Shown in pieces: positions 9,590 to 17,832 of a stretch of DNA of 64,000 nucleotides. Location: the NCBI RefSeq assembly GCF_000426305.1, contig NZ_KE384518.1, positions 62,001 to 126,000 of the forward strand, given 5' to 3'. This stretch comes from Anaerovorax odorimutans DSM 5092 (lineage in GTDB: Bacteria > Bacillota > Clostridia > Peptostreptococcales > Anaerovoracaceae). The translations under genes were made by a program, and so were the position numbers. The stretch's first letter is position 1. Each line of letters opens with the position of its first letter. Below the pieces are notes generated by a model that was given only the letters and a program-made list of their open reading frames with translations, ran no database searches and was not told the DNA's origin.

Positions 9590-10444
9590 TTATAAATTGC
9601 TAAACTCTCTGTTATTTTTCTTTCGTATATAGTTACCTATATTTGTAATACAAACTAAAGTAGTTATTAAGAATATTCCCGGAATCAATATTATCCACCA
9701 AAAGTTAGATAATAAAGCTTTTTGTGAAAGTGCCATTAAACTTCCCCATGATATTATTTCCACGGGAAGTCCAATTCCTAAAAAGCTTAGAGTTGCTTCA
9801 GTTCCTATTGCATATCCAATATTTGTTACAACCATGAACATAATGGATGAAATAAAGTTAGGTAAAAGATGTTTTCTTAGAATATAGAAAAATCCGCCTC
9901 CCATGCTGCGTGCTGCCAAAATGTATTCGCTATTACGAATTTGTCTCACTTCACTTCTGACTATTTTGGAAATATTCATCCAGCTGGTAATTCCTATAGA
10001 AAATGCAATAGAGACTGCGTTGCTTTGACCTATTATAGCTTGAATAAAAATGACAATCAGTATTGACGGAATACTTAAAACTATTTCTGTAAAACGCATC
10101 ATCGCATCATCTATATGTTTGCCCATAAGACCACTAATACAGCCATATACAATTGCAATCGTTGTTGAAATTACAGTGGCAAGTATGCCAATAAACAATG
10201 AAATTCTGCCGCCGTACCAAATCATGGAAAAAATATCTCTGCCTAATGTATCTGTACCGAACAAGTGATTTACCCTTGGACTTTGACTTATCTGTGCCAA
10301 ATTCATATATGTTGGATCATAAGGCATGATTATATTTGCAAATATACATCCTAATATAATGATGGCAAGAATTGTTATTGAATAGTATGGTATTTTTCTG
10401 CTCTCTTCTATTATATTCTCTTTAGAACTTCTTAAGATATTCAT
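9590..10444 (-). CDS. ABC importer permease, DppC/NikC type
   Basis: A 284-aa inner-membrane permease with the binding-protein-dependent transport signature around AARSMGGGFFYILRKHLLPN (the EAA loop that docks on the ATPase) and the N-terminal NHLFGTDTLGRDIFSM motif typical of the C-type subunit. Its start overlaps the end of the preceding permease gene by 4 nt, which implies translational coupling. It forms the translocation pore with the B-type subunit. Confidence 0.88.
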   Translation of the reverse strand: MNILRSSKENIIEESRKIPYYSITILAIIILGCIFANIIMPYDPTYMNLAQISQSPRVNHLFGTDTLGRDIFSMIWYGGRISLFIGILATVISTTIAIVYGCISGLMGKHIDDAMMRFTEIVLSIPSILIVIFIQAIIGQSNAVSIAFSIGITSWMNISKIVRSEVRQIRNSEYILAARSMGGGFFYILRKHLLPNFISSIMFMVVTNIGYAIGTEATLSFLGIGLPVEIISWGSLMALSQKALLSNFWWIILIPGIFLITTLVCITNIGNYIRKKNNREFSNL

Positions 10445-11427
10445 TGTAAATCACCCCTCTCATACTTCATTCGAGGGTCAATTATTTCATTAATTATCTG
10501 AGCAGTTATATTTGCTGTTACCACCACAGCTCCTGTAATTAGGCATAATACAAGCAGCATATTATAATCATGAAATTGAGCACTTTCAAAACTCAAAGTT
10601 CCAAGACCGGGATAAGAAAAAACTTTCTCGACTACATAGGTTCCTCCTAAAATATGAGGAATAGAAATAGCCATAATGCTTATAAAAGACGGCATAATAT
10701 TTTTTAAACAGTGTTTCCACATAATTTGTCTTTTACTTAAACCCTTTACTTTGCATAATAGGACATAATCTTGTCTTGTCTCTTCCAATAATTTATTTCT
10801 CACCATGTACGTATAATACCAGAGATGTCCTAATACAAGTACTGCCAGTGGTAATATTAAGTGAACTAATCTATCCATAATATTTTGAGACTGCCCTATA
10901 GAATAAGCACCGCTGGTAGGCAGTATTGCCAAATTTACTCCAAAGATGAGAATAAACACTAAGGAAATAAAGAATGCCGGAATACAATTTGTCACAACTC
11001 CTATTTTGCAAATTATTCTATCTATCCATTCTTCTTCATGAAGGGCACAGAAAACTCCAAGAAGCAATGCTAATCCAAAGTTTAAAATATAAGCAAGGCC
11101 TCCCAAGATCAATGTATTTTCATACACATCTCCTATTACTTTCATTACATCCTGCTTATATTTAAAGGAAATTCCAAAGTCCCCTGCTGCTGCATTCTCA
11201 ATCCATTTTGTATACTGTAAATATATAGGTTCATCTAAACCCAGTCTTTCCATAGCTGCCTCTTGCTGGGCTATGCTCATACGTTCCACGCTTTCACCAT
11301 AATATGATTTAAGCGGATCTCCCGGAGAAAGACGTGCCATATAAAATACAATTAAGGATAATAAAAACATAACCAATAAAAACTGAAATATTTTATTTAA
11401 TACTAATTTTATAATTCTTTTTCTCAT
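10441..11427 (-). CDS. ABC importer permease, DppB/NikB type
   Basis: A 328-aa permease, first gene of the four-gene importer operon. Its family marks are ARLSPGDPLKSYYGES near the N terminus, YVLLCKVKGLSKRQIMWKH (EAA loop) and TYVVEKVFSYPGLG. The operon has a convincing promoter (11570-11598) and a leader of about 135 nt holding a strong terminator-type hairpin (11479-11523), so expression is probably controlled by attenuation. Confidence 0.88.
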   Translation of the reverse strand: MRKRIIKLVLNKIFQFLLVMFLLSLIVFYMARLSPGDPLKSYYGESVERMSIAQQEAAMERLGLDEPIYLQYTKWIENAAAGDFGISFKYKQDVMKVIGDVYENTLILGGLAYILNFGLALLLGVFCALHEEEWIDRIICKIGVVTNCIPAFFISLVFILIFGVNLAILPTSGAYSIGQSQNIMDRLVHLILPLAVLVLGHLWYYTYMVRNKLLEETRQDYVLLCKVKGLSKRQIMWKHCLKNIMPSFISIMAISIPHILGGTYVVEKVFSYPGLGTLSFESAQFHDYNMLLVLCLITGAVVVTANITAQIINEIIDPRMKYERGDLQ

Positions 11428-11470
11428 AAGTCTCTCTTTTGCTGTTTCTTTAATATTTTCTATTATACAT

Positions 11471-11523
11471 AAAAAAATCCACGAAAATTATGCCCTATGT
11501 ATTGATAAGACTAACCTTCGTGG
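11471..11523 (-). promoter_or_regulatory. Attenuator-type terminator in the importer leader
   Basis: On the minus strand CCACGAAGGTTA (11523-11512) can pair along its full 12 nt, including two G-U pairs, with TAATTTTCGTGG (11490-11479). A U-tract (ATTTTTTTATG) follows at once. It lies between the operon promoter and the first start codon, so it should terminate transcription unless an alternative structure or factor intervenes. I see no T-box, cobalamin or NiCo (czcD) riboswitch consensus. The 21-nt loop is unusually long. Confidence 0.7.
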
Positions 11524-11569
11524 TTAAATTTAAAGCTTCTTGCTTATTCTTTCTGTTTTAACTTTTAGT

Positions 11570-11598
11570 AGAATACCATTAAAATTTTTGTTTGTCAA
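11570..11598 (-). promoter_or_regulatory. Sigma-A promoter of the ABC importer operon
   Basis: Minus strand: TTGACA (11598-11593), 17-bp spacer, TATTCT (11575-11570). A start near 11563 gives a leader of about 135 nt. Confidence 0.7.
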
Positions 11599-11678
11599 TG
11601 TAATTTTATATAAATTATATTGCTATATTTCTTTAAAAGTTAAATATTTATGTTTTTAATAATTATGTTTAAAGTTTC

Positions 11679-12611
11679 TTATTTTGCAAAGTTGATATTA
11701 ACCTCTCCTCCAGAAATTTCTGCTTTAATACTGTTATTAGAGGATGTATTGTTTACAATAGTTGAATCTACTGCTTTACCGTTTATCTTTACACTACCTA
11801 AATCAACATCAATGCTATAGCTGCAATCTTCTTCCTTCAAACTAGTATCTATATTAATACTTCCCAAATCACATTCAATATTGTTTTTTCCTTCAAAGGT
11901 TCCATGCAAATTAATTTCTCCGTTACGGTTATCAACCTTTAATCCTTTAGTTTTAAAATCTCTTGTAGATAATTCTCCCAAATCTAAAGAAATATTACTT
12001 TTCCCTGCCTCAACGTTATTTATATTGCATTTACCCCCATCAATTTCTATTTCTAAATTATCCGTCTCTATGTCAGAAATATCTGCACTCCCTAAATCAA
12101 TATTCAAATCAATCTGTTTTGCAATCAGATCTTTTATCACAAGTTCCCCTGAATTCTCTATTTCAACATTATTAAACTTAGTAGTTTCAGGATAATATAT
12201 TTTGATTCTTGGCTTGGAATTTTGAGAAAAGATTCCTATACGATTAAATCCTAAAAAACTAAAGTTATTTTCTTCATCATTAATAATCAGAGTATCATCT
12301 TTTAAATAAATATTAGGTTTTTCATAATTTTCATCATAAGAAAATTCAACTGCATATTCATTTCCTCTTACGAACTCAATCTTATATAAATCTGCATCAA
12401 CTTTTACATTTATGAATTTCTCAAAATCATATTTATCTGTAACTAAATTTTCTGAGGAATTTTCGCCTAATTTTGGTCCTATGGAAATTCCATTTTTGCC
12501 AAATGTAACAGACCTCATACCGCCTGTAAGACTTCCTATAAGTGCAAATATTATCCCAATTACTATTAATATAATTGCTATTAAAACAATCTTTTTAGTT
12601 GCTTTTTTCAT
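11679..12611 (-). CDS. DUF4097 family membrane-anchored protein
   Basis: A 310-aa protein with a single N-terminal membrane segment (residues 8-27). The rest is a repetitive beta-strand-rich domain in which short strands alternate (NVEIENSGELVIKD, ISLDLGELSTRDF, IECDLGSINIDTS), as in the DUF4097 putative adhesin fold. Its start abuts the stop of the DUF1700 gene with no gap, and it completes the common Firmicutes trio PadR-DUF1700-DUF4097. Such operons are usually induced by envelope stress or antimicrobials. The exact role is unknown. Confidence 0.8.
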   Translation of the reverse strand: MKKATKKIVLIAIILIVIGIIFALIGSLTGGMRSVTFGKNGISIGPKLGENSSENLVTDKYDFEKFINVKVDADLYKIEFVRGNEYAVEFSYDENYEKPNIYLKDDTLIINDEENNFSFLGFNRIGIFSQNSKPRIKIYYPETTKFNNVEIENSGELVIKDLIAKQIDLNIDLGSADISDIETDNLEIEIDGGKCNINNVEAGKSNISLDLGELSTRDFKTKGLKVDNRNGEINLHGTFEGKNNIECDLGSINIDTSLKEEDCSYSIDVDLGSVKINGKAVDSTIVNNTSSNNSIKAEISGGEVNINFAK

Positions 12612-13202
12612 TTATTTAACTCCTTTTCTCTTTTTTAAAGCTTTATTCATTAATTTTACTAAACCTCTAAAAATGCATTTTGTGGCCAAAACAACCACGA
12701 TTCCAAAAAGTAAACATAAACCTAATGCAATCAGACCTACTCCCATTGTGAACAACCCCGTAGGAACACTTGTGACAATCACTGCTATTCCTAAAACTAC
12801 TATAATAAAACCTGTTGCAAATAATGAAACAACCAATGCACCTAATGACAGTATAATTATAACGGCTGCCACAATCAGTACAACAATTAAAAGAATTGCC
12901 GTAATGGCTACGGGCAGTGCTACAGGTGCTGCAAAGATTGCAAGGATAACCCACCAAATTGCAGAAATGCCTTTTTTAACAGAAGGAGACTTCTCTTTGT
13001 CAAGCTCTTTAATAGCAACTTCTGCTTTTAACTGAGTTACTATTTTGACCGGTGAGCCTAATTCCTCTATTATTTTCGACTCATTCTCAGGCCCGGCTTC
13101 ATCAAAATATTGTTTATAAAATTCCAATGCATCTTCTGCTTCCTCTTTTGGAACTCTCCTCAGCTGCTGTTCTAATTGTCTGAAAAACTCATCTCTATTC
13201 AT
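12612..13202 (-). CDS. DUF1700 (HAAS-type) membrane protein
   Basis: A 196-aa protein. An N-terminal soluble helical part (MNRDEFFRQLEQQLRRVPKEEAEDALEFYKQYFDEAG) is typical of DUF1700, and about four hydrophobic segments follow from residue 75 to 180. It overlaps the PadR gene by 8 nt and abuts the DUF4097 gene, so all three are translated from one message. The N-terminal HAAS region is thought to interact with the PadR regulator. That is family knowledge, not seen here. Confidence 0.82.
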   Translation of the reverse strand: MNRDEFFRQLEQQLRRVPKEEAEDALEFYKQYFDEAGPENESKIIEELGSPVKIVTQLKAEVAIKELDKEKSPSVKKGISAIWWVILAIFAAPVALPVAITAILLIVVLIVAAVIIILSLGALVVSLFATGFIIVVLGIAVIVTSVPTGLFTMGVGLIALGLCLLFGIVVVLATKCIFRGLVKLMNKALKKRKGVK

Positions 13203-13515
13203 TTTTATCTCCTCCGCACAATAATTGATCTATTTGATTTTTATATACTATCCAATCTTTTTTGTATTCTTCGTACTTTAATCTTCCGCTTTCTGTTATT
13301 GTATAATATCTTCTGTTTCGTCCTTGAAATGGTTTATCATAAGTAGATAGGCAACCTTCCTTTTGTAATCTTCTTAATACAGGATATAAAGTTGATTCGG
13401 AAATATCTGTCACATCTCTCATGGTTTGAGTTAGTATATATCCATAGGTATCTTCTTTAGACAACACTGCAAGAACACAAGCATCCAACAAAGCTGACCC
13501 AACTTGAAACGCCAT
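13195..13515 (-). CDS. PadR family transcriptional regulator
   Basis: A 106-aa winged-helix repressor of the short PadR-s2 type: LLDACVLAVLSKEDTYGYILTQ, then the recognition helix region SESTLYPVLRRLQKEGCLS and the wing GRNRRYYTITESG. It heads its own operon, and the promoter contains a 9-bp inverted repeat (13575-13606). It therefore probably represses itself and the two downstream membrane-protein genes until an inducer binds. Confidence 0.92.
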   Translation of the reverse strand: MAFQVGSALLDACVLAVLSKEDTYGYILTQTMRDVTDISESTLYPVLRRLQKEGCLSTYDKPFQGRNRRYYTITESGRLKYEEYKKDWIVYKNQIDQLLCGGDKNE

Positions 13516-13565
13516 AATGTATCTCTCCTTTTTCTCATTATATATAATATTATTTTAACATCAAT

Positions 13566-13606
13566 ACTATACGACATATAATATTGTTTGTCAACAGTAT
13601 TATATG
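13566..13606 (-). promoter_or_regulatory. Promoter and probable PadR operator
   Basis: Minus strand TTGACA (13594-13589), 17-bp spacer, TATAGT (13571-13566). Overlapping it, CATATAATA (13575-13583) and TATTATATG (13598-13606) form a perfect 9-bp inverted repeat with a 14-bp spacer, enclosing the -35 box. Autoregulation by PadR is inferred from position. Confidence 0.65.
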
Positions 13607-13608
13607 AT

Positions 13609-13662
13609 AAAAATAAAAGCCTTGAATTAATTCAATTAACTCAAAGCTCTTATTTTTATTTA
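13609..13662 (-). terminator. Terminator downstream of the GIY-YIG-like gene
   Basis: On the minus strand AATAAGAGCTTTGA pairs with TCAAGGCTTTTATT across an AT-rich loop, followed by TTTATC. It is positioned just past the stop at 13670. Confidence 0.5.
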
Positions 13663-13669
13663 TATTATA

Positions 13670-14014
13670 TTAATACATTTTTTCTAATCCCAATTTTTCA
13701 ATCCAATTTTCTTCTAATTTTTTTAATTTGTCTCTAAAATTTTTAGGACTTTCTTCGTTCTTTTTTTCTAATTCCTCTAAAAATTCTAATTCAAATGCAT
13801 CTACCCCATACTCTTCAAAATCGGCTTTCATTTTAGGATTAAAACAACTTCCTATTTTTTTATTAAATTCAAATCTATTTTGTAATGATTGTAAATCTAT
13901 TTCTGCTTTGATGAAATATCTTCCATTGATAGTATTAGTTATTTTATATACTCCCCCTGTAGTTTTCTTTTGTTTATATTCTGAAACTATTTCTTTTTTT
14001 GTTTCTTTATCCAT
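13670..14014 (-). CDS. Small GIY-YIG-like nuclease family protein
   Basis: A 114-aa protein. The stretch GGVYKITNTINGRYFIKAE matches the start of a GIY-YIG domain (GVY for GIY, then an N-x-x-N-G-R-Y-F loop), but the second motif YIG is altered to FIK. A following basic region and the GVDAFELEFLEEL helix fit small GIY-YIG relatives in Firmicutes. Catalytic competence is doubtful. It has its own Shine-Dalgarno site (GGAAGGAGGA) and terminator and looks monocistronic. Confidence 0.6.
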   Translation of the reverse strand: MDKETKKEIVSEYKQKKTTGGVYKITNTINGRYFIKAEIDLQSLQNRFEFNKKIGSCFNPKMKADFEEYGVDAFELEFLEELEKKNEESPKNFRDKLKKLEENWIEKLGLEKMY

Positions 14015-14107
14015 TTTTTTATCCTCCTTCCTATTGACTTTTTATTTGCAGGCTATATTTATTTATCAATCTGTTATCACTCTGTATTAAAATAATGCTG
14101 ACTGCAA

Positions 14108-14791
14108 TTAATTTTCGTCTGATAAAGGTTTTGCAAAGCTTTCTTTTAAGCTGATGCCATTCTTTTTAAGCTGCTTTTGCCAATAAATTTTATTTAACAA
14201 TTTTACTAATATCTTTAGAATAAATATATTATGCTTTTTCTCAGTTTCAGGCTCTGAATATTTTTTAAGCTGCTCTTTATCAAAATGTCCATTTTCTCCA
14301 AAATATTTGCCGATTTCTTTTGCTCCTTCTAAAAACTTAATTTCATTTTTATTTCTTGGCTTATCTGCATTTTTAGTTAATCCATCACAACCACCTCTAA
14401 TAATAGTGCCTATATATTTTGCACTTAATTTTTCAGTTATATATTTTAAATACCCCTCCAAAGGTCGTGCATGAACTGCTTCCACAAAACCATATTGAAC
14501 AAGAAATCCTATTTTTTTATCTTGACATTTTCCAATTAATGGTTCCAATTCCTCTATAAAAAGTTTTACTCCTGCAGGCATGGAATAACTATATAAAGGA
14601 AATCCAATTAAAATATTGTCTGCCCCTTGAAAATATTCTGCTGCTTTTTTATAAGTTTCTTCCGTATTCATTCTAACTCTTTCAACATCATTGTTTTTAT
14701 TGAGGTTAAATCCTTCTATAAAGCTTTCTAACAAAATCTCAGTATTATTCTCTCCCAACTTTGGCGACCCATTAATAACTAGCAATTTCAT
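14108..14791 (-). CDS. NAD(P)H-dependent oxidoreductase / flavodoxin-fold protein
   Basis: A 227-aa protein starting MKLLVINGSPKLGENNTEILLES, the FMN phosphate-binding loop of the NADPH-dependent FMN reductase / flavodoxin-like family, with the later NILIGFPLYSYSMPAGVK segment. I chose ATG 14791, which has AGGTGAT just upstream, over the GTG one codon earlier. It overlaps the preceding oxidoreductase gene by about 20 nt, so the two are coupled. A C-terminal extension of about 50 residues is basic and lysine-rich. Substrate unknown. Confidence 0.78.
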   Translation of the reverse strand: MKLLVINGSPKLGENNTEILLESFIEGFNLNKNNDVERVRMNTEETYKKAAEYFQGADNILIGFPLYSYSMPAGVKLFIEELEPLIGKCQDKKIGFLVQYGFVEAVHARPLEGYLKYITEKLSAKYIGTIIRGGCDGLTKNADKPRNKNEIKFLEGAKEIGKYFGENGHFDKEQLKKYSEPETEKKHNIFILKILVKLLNKIYWQKQLKKNGISLKESFAKPLSDEN

Positions 14792-15296
14792 CACATATCA
14801 CCTCTAATTCCTGATCTGTATTAAATATATTTCTTATATCTCTTTGAGAATTACCATAAATCTCTTTTACAAAATCCAATTCATTGCTTTCATCTAATAA
14901 TAAGACCTGCTTTGGCAGCTTATTATATCTCATTATATGGCCCATTCTGTCTTCTCTCATAATTAGAAAGGGATGTACAAGAGGTAACATTCTGTCACTA
15001 AATCTCTTAGTCAAAGAACTGATAAATCCCATAACTATAGGTGATGCCATTACAACAACTTCAGATTTTAAATACTCTTTTAAAATACTTTCCATTCCAT
15101 CATGAAAACAACAGTGTCCCGGCGTTTTAAGCCAACATTGATAACATCCTATGCAATCATGTAATTGGTAATTTCTTATATTAATTATTTTTACATCATT
15201 ATCTTTTTGTTCTAAAAAACTTTTAAGTTCATTTATATAGTTCTCAAAATCCATATATTCAGTTTTGCTGTTACCATTTAAAATTAATATTTTCAT
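14772..15296 (-). CDS. Flavodoxin-family NAD(P)H-dependent oxidoreductase
   Basis: A 174-aa protein beginning MKILILNGNSKTEYMDFENY. It shows the Cys pair region DCIGCYQCWLKTPGHC found in NADPH-dependent FMN reductases of the iron-sulfur flavoprotein type, though no full cluster motif is present, and the VVMASPIVMGFISSLTKRFSDR active-site loop. ATG 15296 is preferred over TTG 15302 because GGAG sits at the right distance. It lies between the DUF6530-like gene and the second oxidoreductase, all on one strand. Confidence 0.78.
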   Translation of the reverse strand: MKILILNGNSKTEYMDFENYINELKSFLEQKDNDVKIINIRNYQLHDCIGCYQCWLKTPGHCCFHDGMESILKEYLKSEVVVMASPIVMGFISSLTKRFSDRMLPLVHPFLIMREDRMGHIMRYNKLPKQVLLLDESNELDFVKEIYGNSQRDIRNIFNTDQELEVICDEIASY

Positions 15297-15323
15297 AAAC
15301 AATCTCCATTCCCACTTTGCTGT

Positions 15324-15809
15324 TTATGCCCCATACCCTAGCTCTTTTAATAATCTTGCTAATACAGCAAAGCGCTCTCCTAATAATTCACTGTCATCAG
15401 CCAGTGCTTGACGTACAGTTTGAATATCCTCATCTAAATAATCATTATCTTTACATACTTCAACAGTCATTGCATCTCCCTGAAGCCCAACTCTATCAAT
15501 TATAGGATTTTCAGGATCATAAAGTTTTTCGTATCTATAGCTTTCTCTGAAATGCTGCTCTGCTCTGCATACAAATATGGCTAAATCAAGAACTCTGTGA
15601 AGTGGCATTTCTTCTGATTGTCTGGACCATTTTTCTCCTGTATATCTCCAGATTTTCGCAGATATATCCTGCTTACCTCTGTCATTCCATTGAGCCAAAC
15701 CTAATGATAAGCCTTGTACATCGCTCTTTCCCACATATCTTCCATCTATTTCTCCATAATTCTCTGCTATAATAACAGGTTTATGTTTTAAGTTTGTTGG
15801 TATTTTCAC
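15324..15809 (-). CDS. DUF6530-like protein
   Basis: A 161-aa soluble protein. Conserved-looking stretches are HKPVIIAENYGEIDGRYVG, LSLGLAQWNDRGKQDISAK, WRYTGEKWSRQSEEMPLHR and RVLDLAIFVCRAE. I associate these with the DUF6530 family from memory, at moderate certainty. No function is known. It is the first gene of a probable three-gene operon with the two flavodoxin-fold oxidoreductases. Its promoter region contains a striking 25-bp palindrome (15881-15905). Confidence 0.6.
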   Translation of the reverse strand: MKIPTNLKHKPVIIAENYGEIDGRYVGKSDVQGLSLGLAQWNDRGKQDISAKIWRYTGEKWSRQSEEMPLHRVLDLAIFVCRAEQHFRESYRYEKLYDPENPIIDRVGLQGDAMTVEVCKDNDYLDEDIQTVRQALADDSELLGERFAVLARLLKELGYGA

Positions 15810-15880
15810 TTTATTTGCCTCCCAATAAATTATATTTATAATAATTATTTATTATATTTAATATATCTTATTTTTTAATA

Positions 15881-15944
15881 TTTACTAAATTACTAATTTA
15901 GTAAATTACTAGATTAGTATATTCTAGTTTATTTTAAATGTCAA
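15881..15944 (-). promoter_or_regulatory. Promoter with overlapping TTTACTAAAT palindromes
   Basis: Minus strand promoter TTGACA (15944-15939), 17-bp spacer, TATACT (15921-15916). Just downstream, 15881-15905 is a perfect 12-1-12 palindrome made of TTTACTAAATTA and its complement. A third half-site (TTACTAGATTAGTA, 15905-15918) continues into the -10. Operators of the TTACTA/TAGTAA type are bound by MarR/HxlR-family redox regulators such as YodB. No such regulator is encoded nearby, so the factor is inferred. Confidence 0.65.
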
Positions 15945-16039
15945 CATTAAAATATGAGTATGCTAATAATTACATAAAATTAAATCCTTATAAATGGAAT
16001 TTTTACATAACAAAAGCACTTAAAGCTATTAATTAAATC

Positions 16040-16072
16040 AAAAAAGAGCACTGTTAGTACTCTTCTTTTTTA
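16040..16072 (-). terminator. Terminator of the polyferredoxin gene
   Basis: Minus strand AAGAGTACT-aac-AGTGCTCTT followed by TTTTGATT, about 50 nt after the stop at 16124. It separates this gene from the 15.8-kb operon. Confidence 0.7.
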
Positions 16073-16123
16073 TTTATCTAATTTATAATTTTATTTCATC
16101 TTTAATGATTTTATAATTTAATT

Positions 16124-17290
16124 TTAAATGTTGTTGTCTAAATTATTGATTTCTTCTACAACTTCTCTTAGATTGTCTGTTTCAAAATCAATTCCTTCTT
16201 CTTTTAAGCTTTCTTTTAAGTCTTTAACCGGAATATCTAATTCAGTGTCTTCTGGCAAGCCACAGTATTCAAGGAGTATAGAAGGTTCGATATTAAATTC
16301 TTCACAAACATCATTAATTGTCATATATCCTTTAATATTTTCCGGATCTAAAACTTCACTCTCCGTCAAAACTGCTTTATTAGACAGTGAAGTTTTAAAA
16401 TTTCCTGTAAAAATATTTGCACCGATAAACAATACTAGGAATATAACTAATATTGTGGCAGTCTTACCAGGTGATACAGCTAATCTTCCTCTTTTAGTTT
16501 CAAGTGTTTTTTCAACAGGACATGAAGATATACATTCTCCACATGAAATACACTCCATACTTGAAGGAGAATCATCACTATGAACTGAAAGTCCCATTGG
16601 ACAATTTTTAGTACATTCCATGCAACCTGTACATGATGAAGAATTTCTTTTTATTTTAAAGATTCTAATAGGAGATATTATTGCCAATGCAGCACCAAGA
16701 GGACAAAAATATCTGCACCAAGCTCTTTCAATAAATAAAGATGATATTATTATAAGAGCTAGAATTATTACCCCAATTAAAAATTCTTCAAATACTTCAA
16801 GACCACTTCCTAAATGCATAAATGAAGCCCATGGATCTAACGGTCTTAATATTAATTCTCCTGCTTTATATGTTATAAAAAGAACGACAAATAATACTAC
16901 ATACTTTGAATATCTTAAAATTTTATCAACATGCTTATTTGGTTTTAATTGTTTAATTTTTAATTTCTTTGCAAGTTTATTAAATAAAGACTGTATTGTT
17001 CCCAGAGGACAGATATACCCACAAAATACCTTTCCAAAAAGCACCGCAAGTATTAATACTGCTATTAAAAGGACTACTGATGATGGTGTTATTTTACTAA
17101 TATAGCTTCCATCTTTTATGAGAGAAAATAAAGTTTCTAAGCCTCCGAAAGGACAAAGAGCATCAACTGAAGCAGAACCCGATGGACCTCCCCCTTTTAT
17201 TTGATGCATAATCGCTGCAAACATTGCAAAGATTAAAAAGAATATGGAAATTATCCATCTCCATTTATTTTTTACTAAGTTATTTTTCAT
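16124..17290 (-). CDS. Membrane polyferredoxin, NapH/NosR C-terminal type
   Basis: A 388-aa membrane iron-sulfur protein. There are about six hydrophobic segments with two CxxxCP motifs in the membrane part (VFCGYICPLG and WCRYFCPLGA), then two 4Fe-4S clusters (CTGCMECTKNCPMG and CISCGECISSCPVE), another membrane segment, and a C-terminal soluble domain of about 70 residues ending in an acidic helix. NapH-like proteins pass electrons from the quinone pool or ferredoxin to partner enzymes. ATG 17290 with AAGGGAAGGTG is chosen; an in-frame extension to TTG 17377 has no ribosome site. No partner oxidoreductase gene adjoins it. Confidence 0.82.
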   Translation of the reverse strand: MKNNLVKNKWRWIISIFFLIFAMFAAIMHQIKGGGPSGSASVDALCPFGGLETLFSLIKDGSYISKITPSSVVLLIAVLILAVLFGKVFCGYICPLGTIQSLFNKLAKKLKIKQLKPNKHVDKILRYSKYVVLFVVLFITYKAGELILRPLDPWASFMHLGSGLEVFEEFLIGVIILALIIISSLFIERAWCRYFCPLGAALAIISPIRIFKIKRNSSSCTGCMECTKNCPMGLSVHSDDSPSSMECISCGECISSCPVEKTLETKRGRLAVSPGKTATILVIFLVLFIGANIFTGNFKTSLSNKAVLTESEVLDPENIKGYMTINDVCEEFNIEPSILLEYCGLPEDTELDIPVKDLKESLKEEGIDFETDNLREVVEEINNLDNNI

Positions 17291-17440
17291 AATTGCACCT
17301 TCCCTTTTTAAATCATTAAATTTTATAATACCACAATACATAACGTCTATGTTTAAAGCACGGCCTAAATATGGCAAAACTGTGACATTTTTATAATGAT
17401 ATCTTTTTATATAAAAGAGATGATGTTTATGCTAAAGATA

Positions 17441-17458
17441 ATTTGTTATACAACAAAT
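17441..17458. promoter_or_regulatory. ATTTGTT-N4-AACAAAT palindrome
   Basis: A perfect 7-4-7 inverted repeat about 150 bp upstream of the polyferredoxin start. The TTGTT-N4-AACAA core resembles the spacing of FNR-type sites (TTGAT-N4-ATCAA), which would suit a redox gene. The binding factor is inferred. Confidence 0.35.
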
Positions 17459-17585
17459 ATAAAAAATAAAGTATGCATTTAAAATACATACCTTATCTTT
17501 TAATATCTATAGATTCTTTAATTTTATTTTCTAACCCCTTCTGCCTTAATAATTCCATATATTTACCAAAAGGTCAATACTATTT

Positions 17586-17618
17586 GCGCAAGTTGCCATA
17601 TATGTGCACAAGTTGCCA
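17586..17618. repeat. 13-bp direct repeat GCRCAAGTTGCCA, possible IS21-type end remnant
   Basis: GCGCAAGTTGCCA (17586-17598) and GCACAAGTTGCCA (17606-17618) repeat with a 20-bp period, next to AAAGGTCAATACTATTTGC. Short spaced direct repeats with GCAACTTGNGCA are, from memory, typical of IS21-family ends. No transposase gene is present, so this would be a relic. Confidence 0.35.
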
Positions 17619-17789
17619 CTTAAGTTCTATTAATAGTTAATCAATGGAATATTTTTACTAAATTTCACATTAATTTTGCTACCATTTAACATTTATTTAA
17701 TGTAATAAGTGGTAATAATATAATTTATCTGCAAATAAATAATCTGAAATTCTATTTAAGAAGTGTCATAAATATTTAGATTCATATAA

Positions 17790-17824
17790 AAAAATACTTT
17801 CCAACACGACAATTGAAAAGTATT
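17790..17824 (-). terminator. recQ terminator
   Basis: Minus strand AATACTTTTC pairs with GGAAAGTATT around a 12-nt loop, followed by TTTTTTATATG. It is located just beyond the recQ stop. Confidence 0.75.
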
Positions 17825-17832
17825 ATTATATA

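Larger units (their letters stand above)
17291..17832. other. Non-coding gap upstream of the polyferredoxin gene
   Basis: This 540-bp gap holds no credible gene. It contains a CRP/FNR-like palindrome (17441-17458), a stem-loop-capable GTATG/CATAC segment around 17473-17490, a 13-bp direct repeat that may be an insertion-sequence end (17586-17618), and the recQ terminator (17790-17824). The rest is AT-rich. Confidence 0.6.

Noticed and set aside
11428-11600. Cobalamin or NiCo riboswitch before the importer operon
   Set aside because: The leader has a single long hairpin and lacks the conserved boxes of either class.
12412-13035. 207-aa open frame on the plus strand across the DUF4097/DUF1700 genes
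   Set aside because: It is antisense to two well-supported genes, low in complexity, and has no ribosome site.
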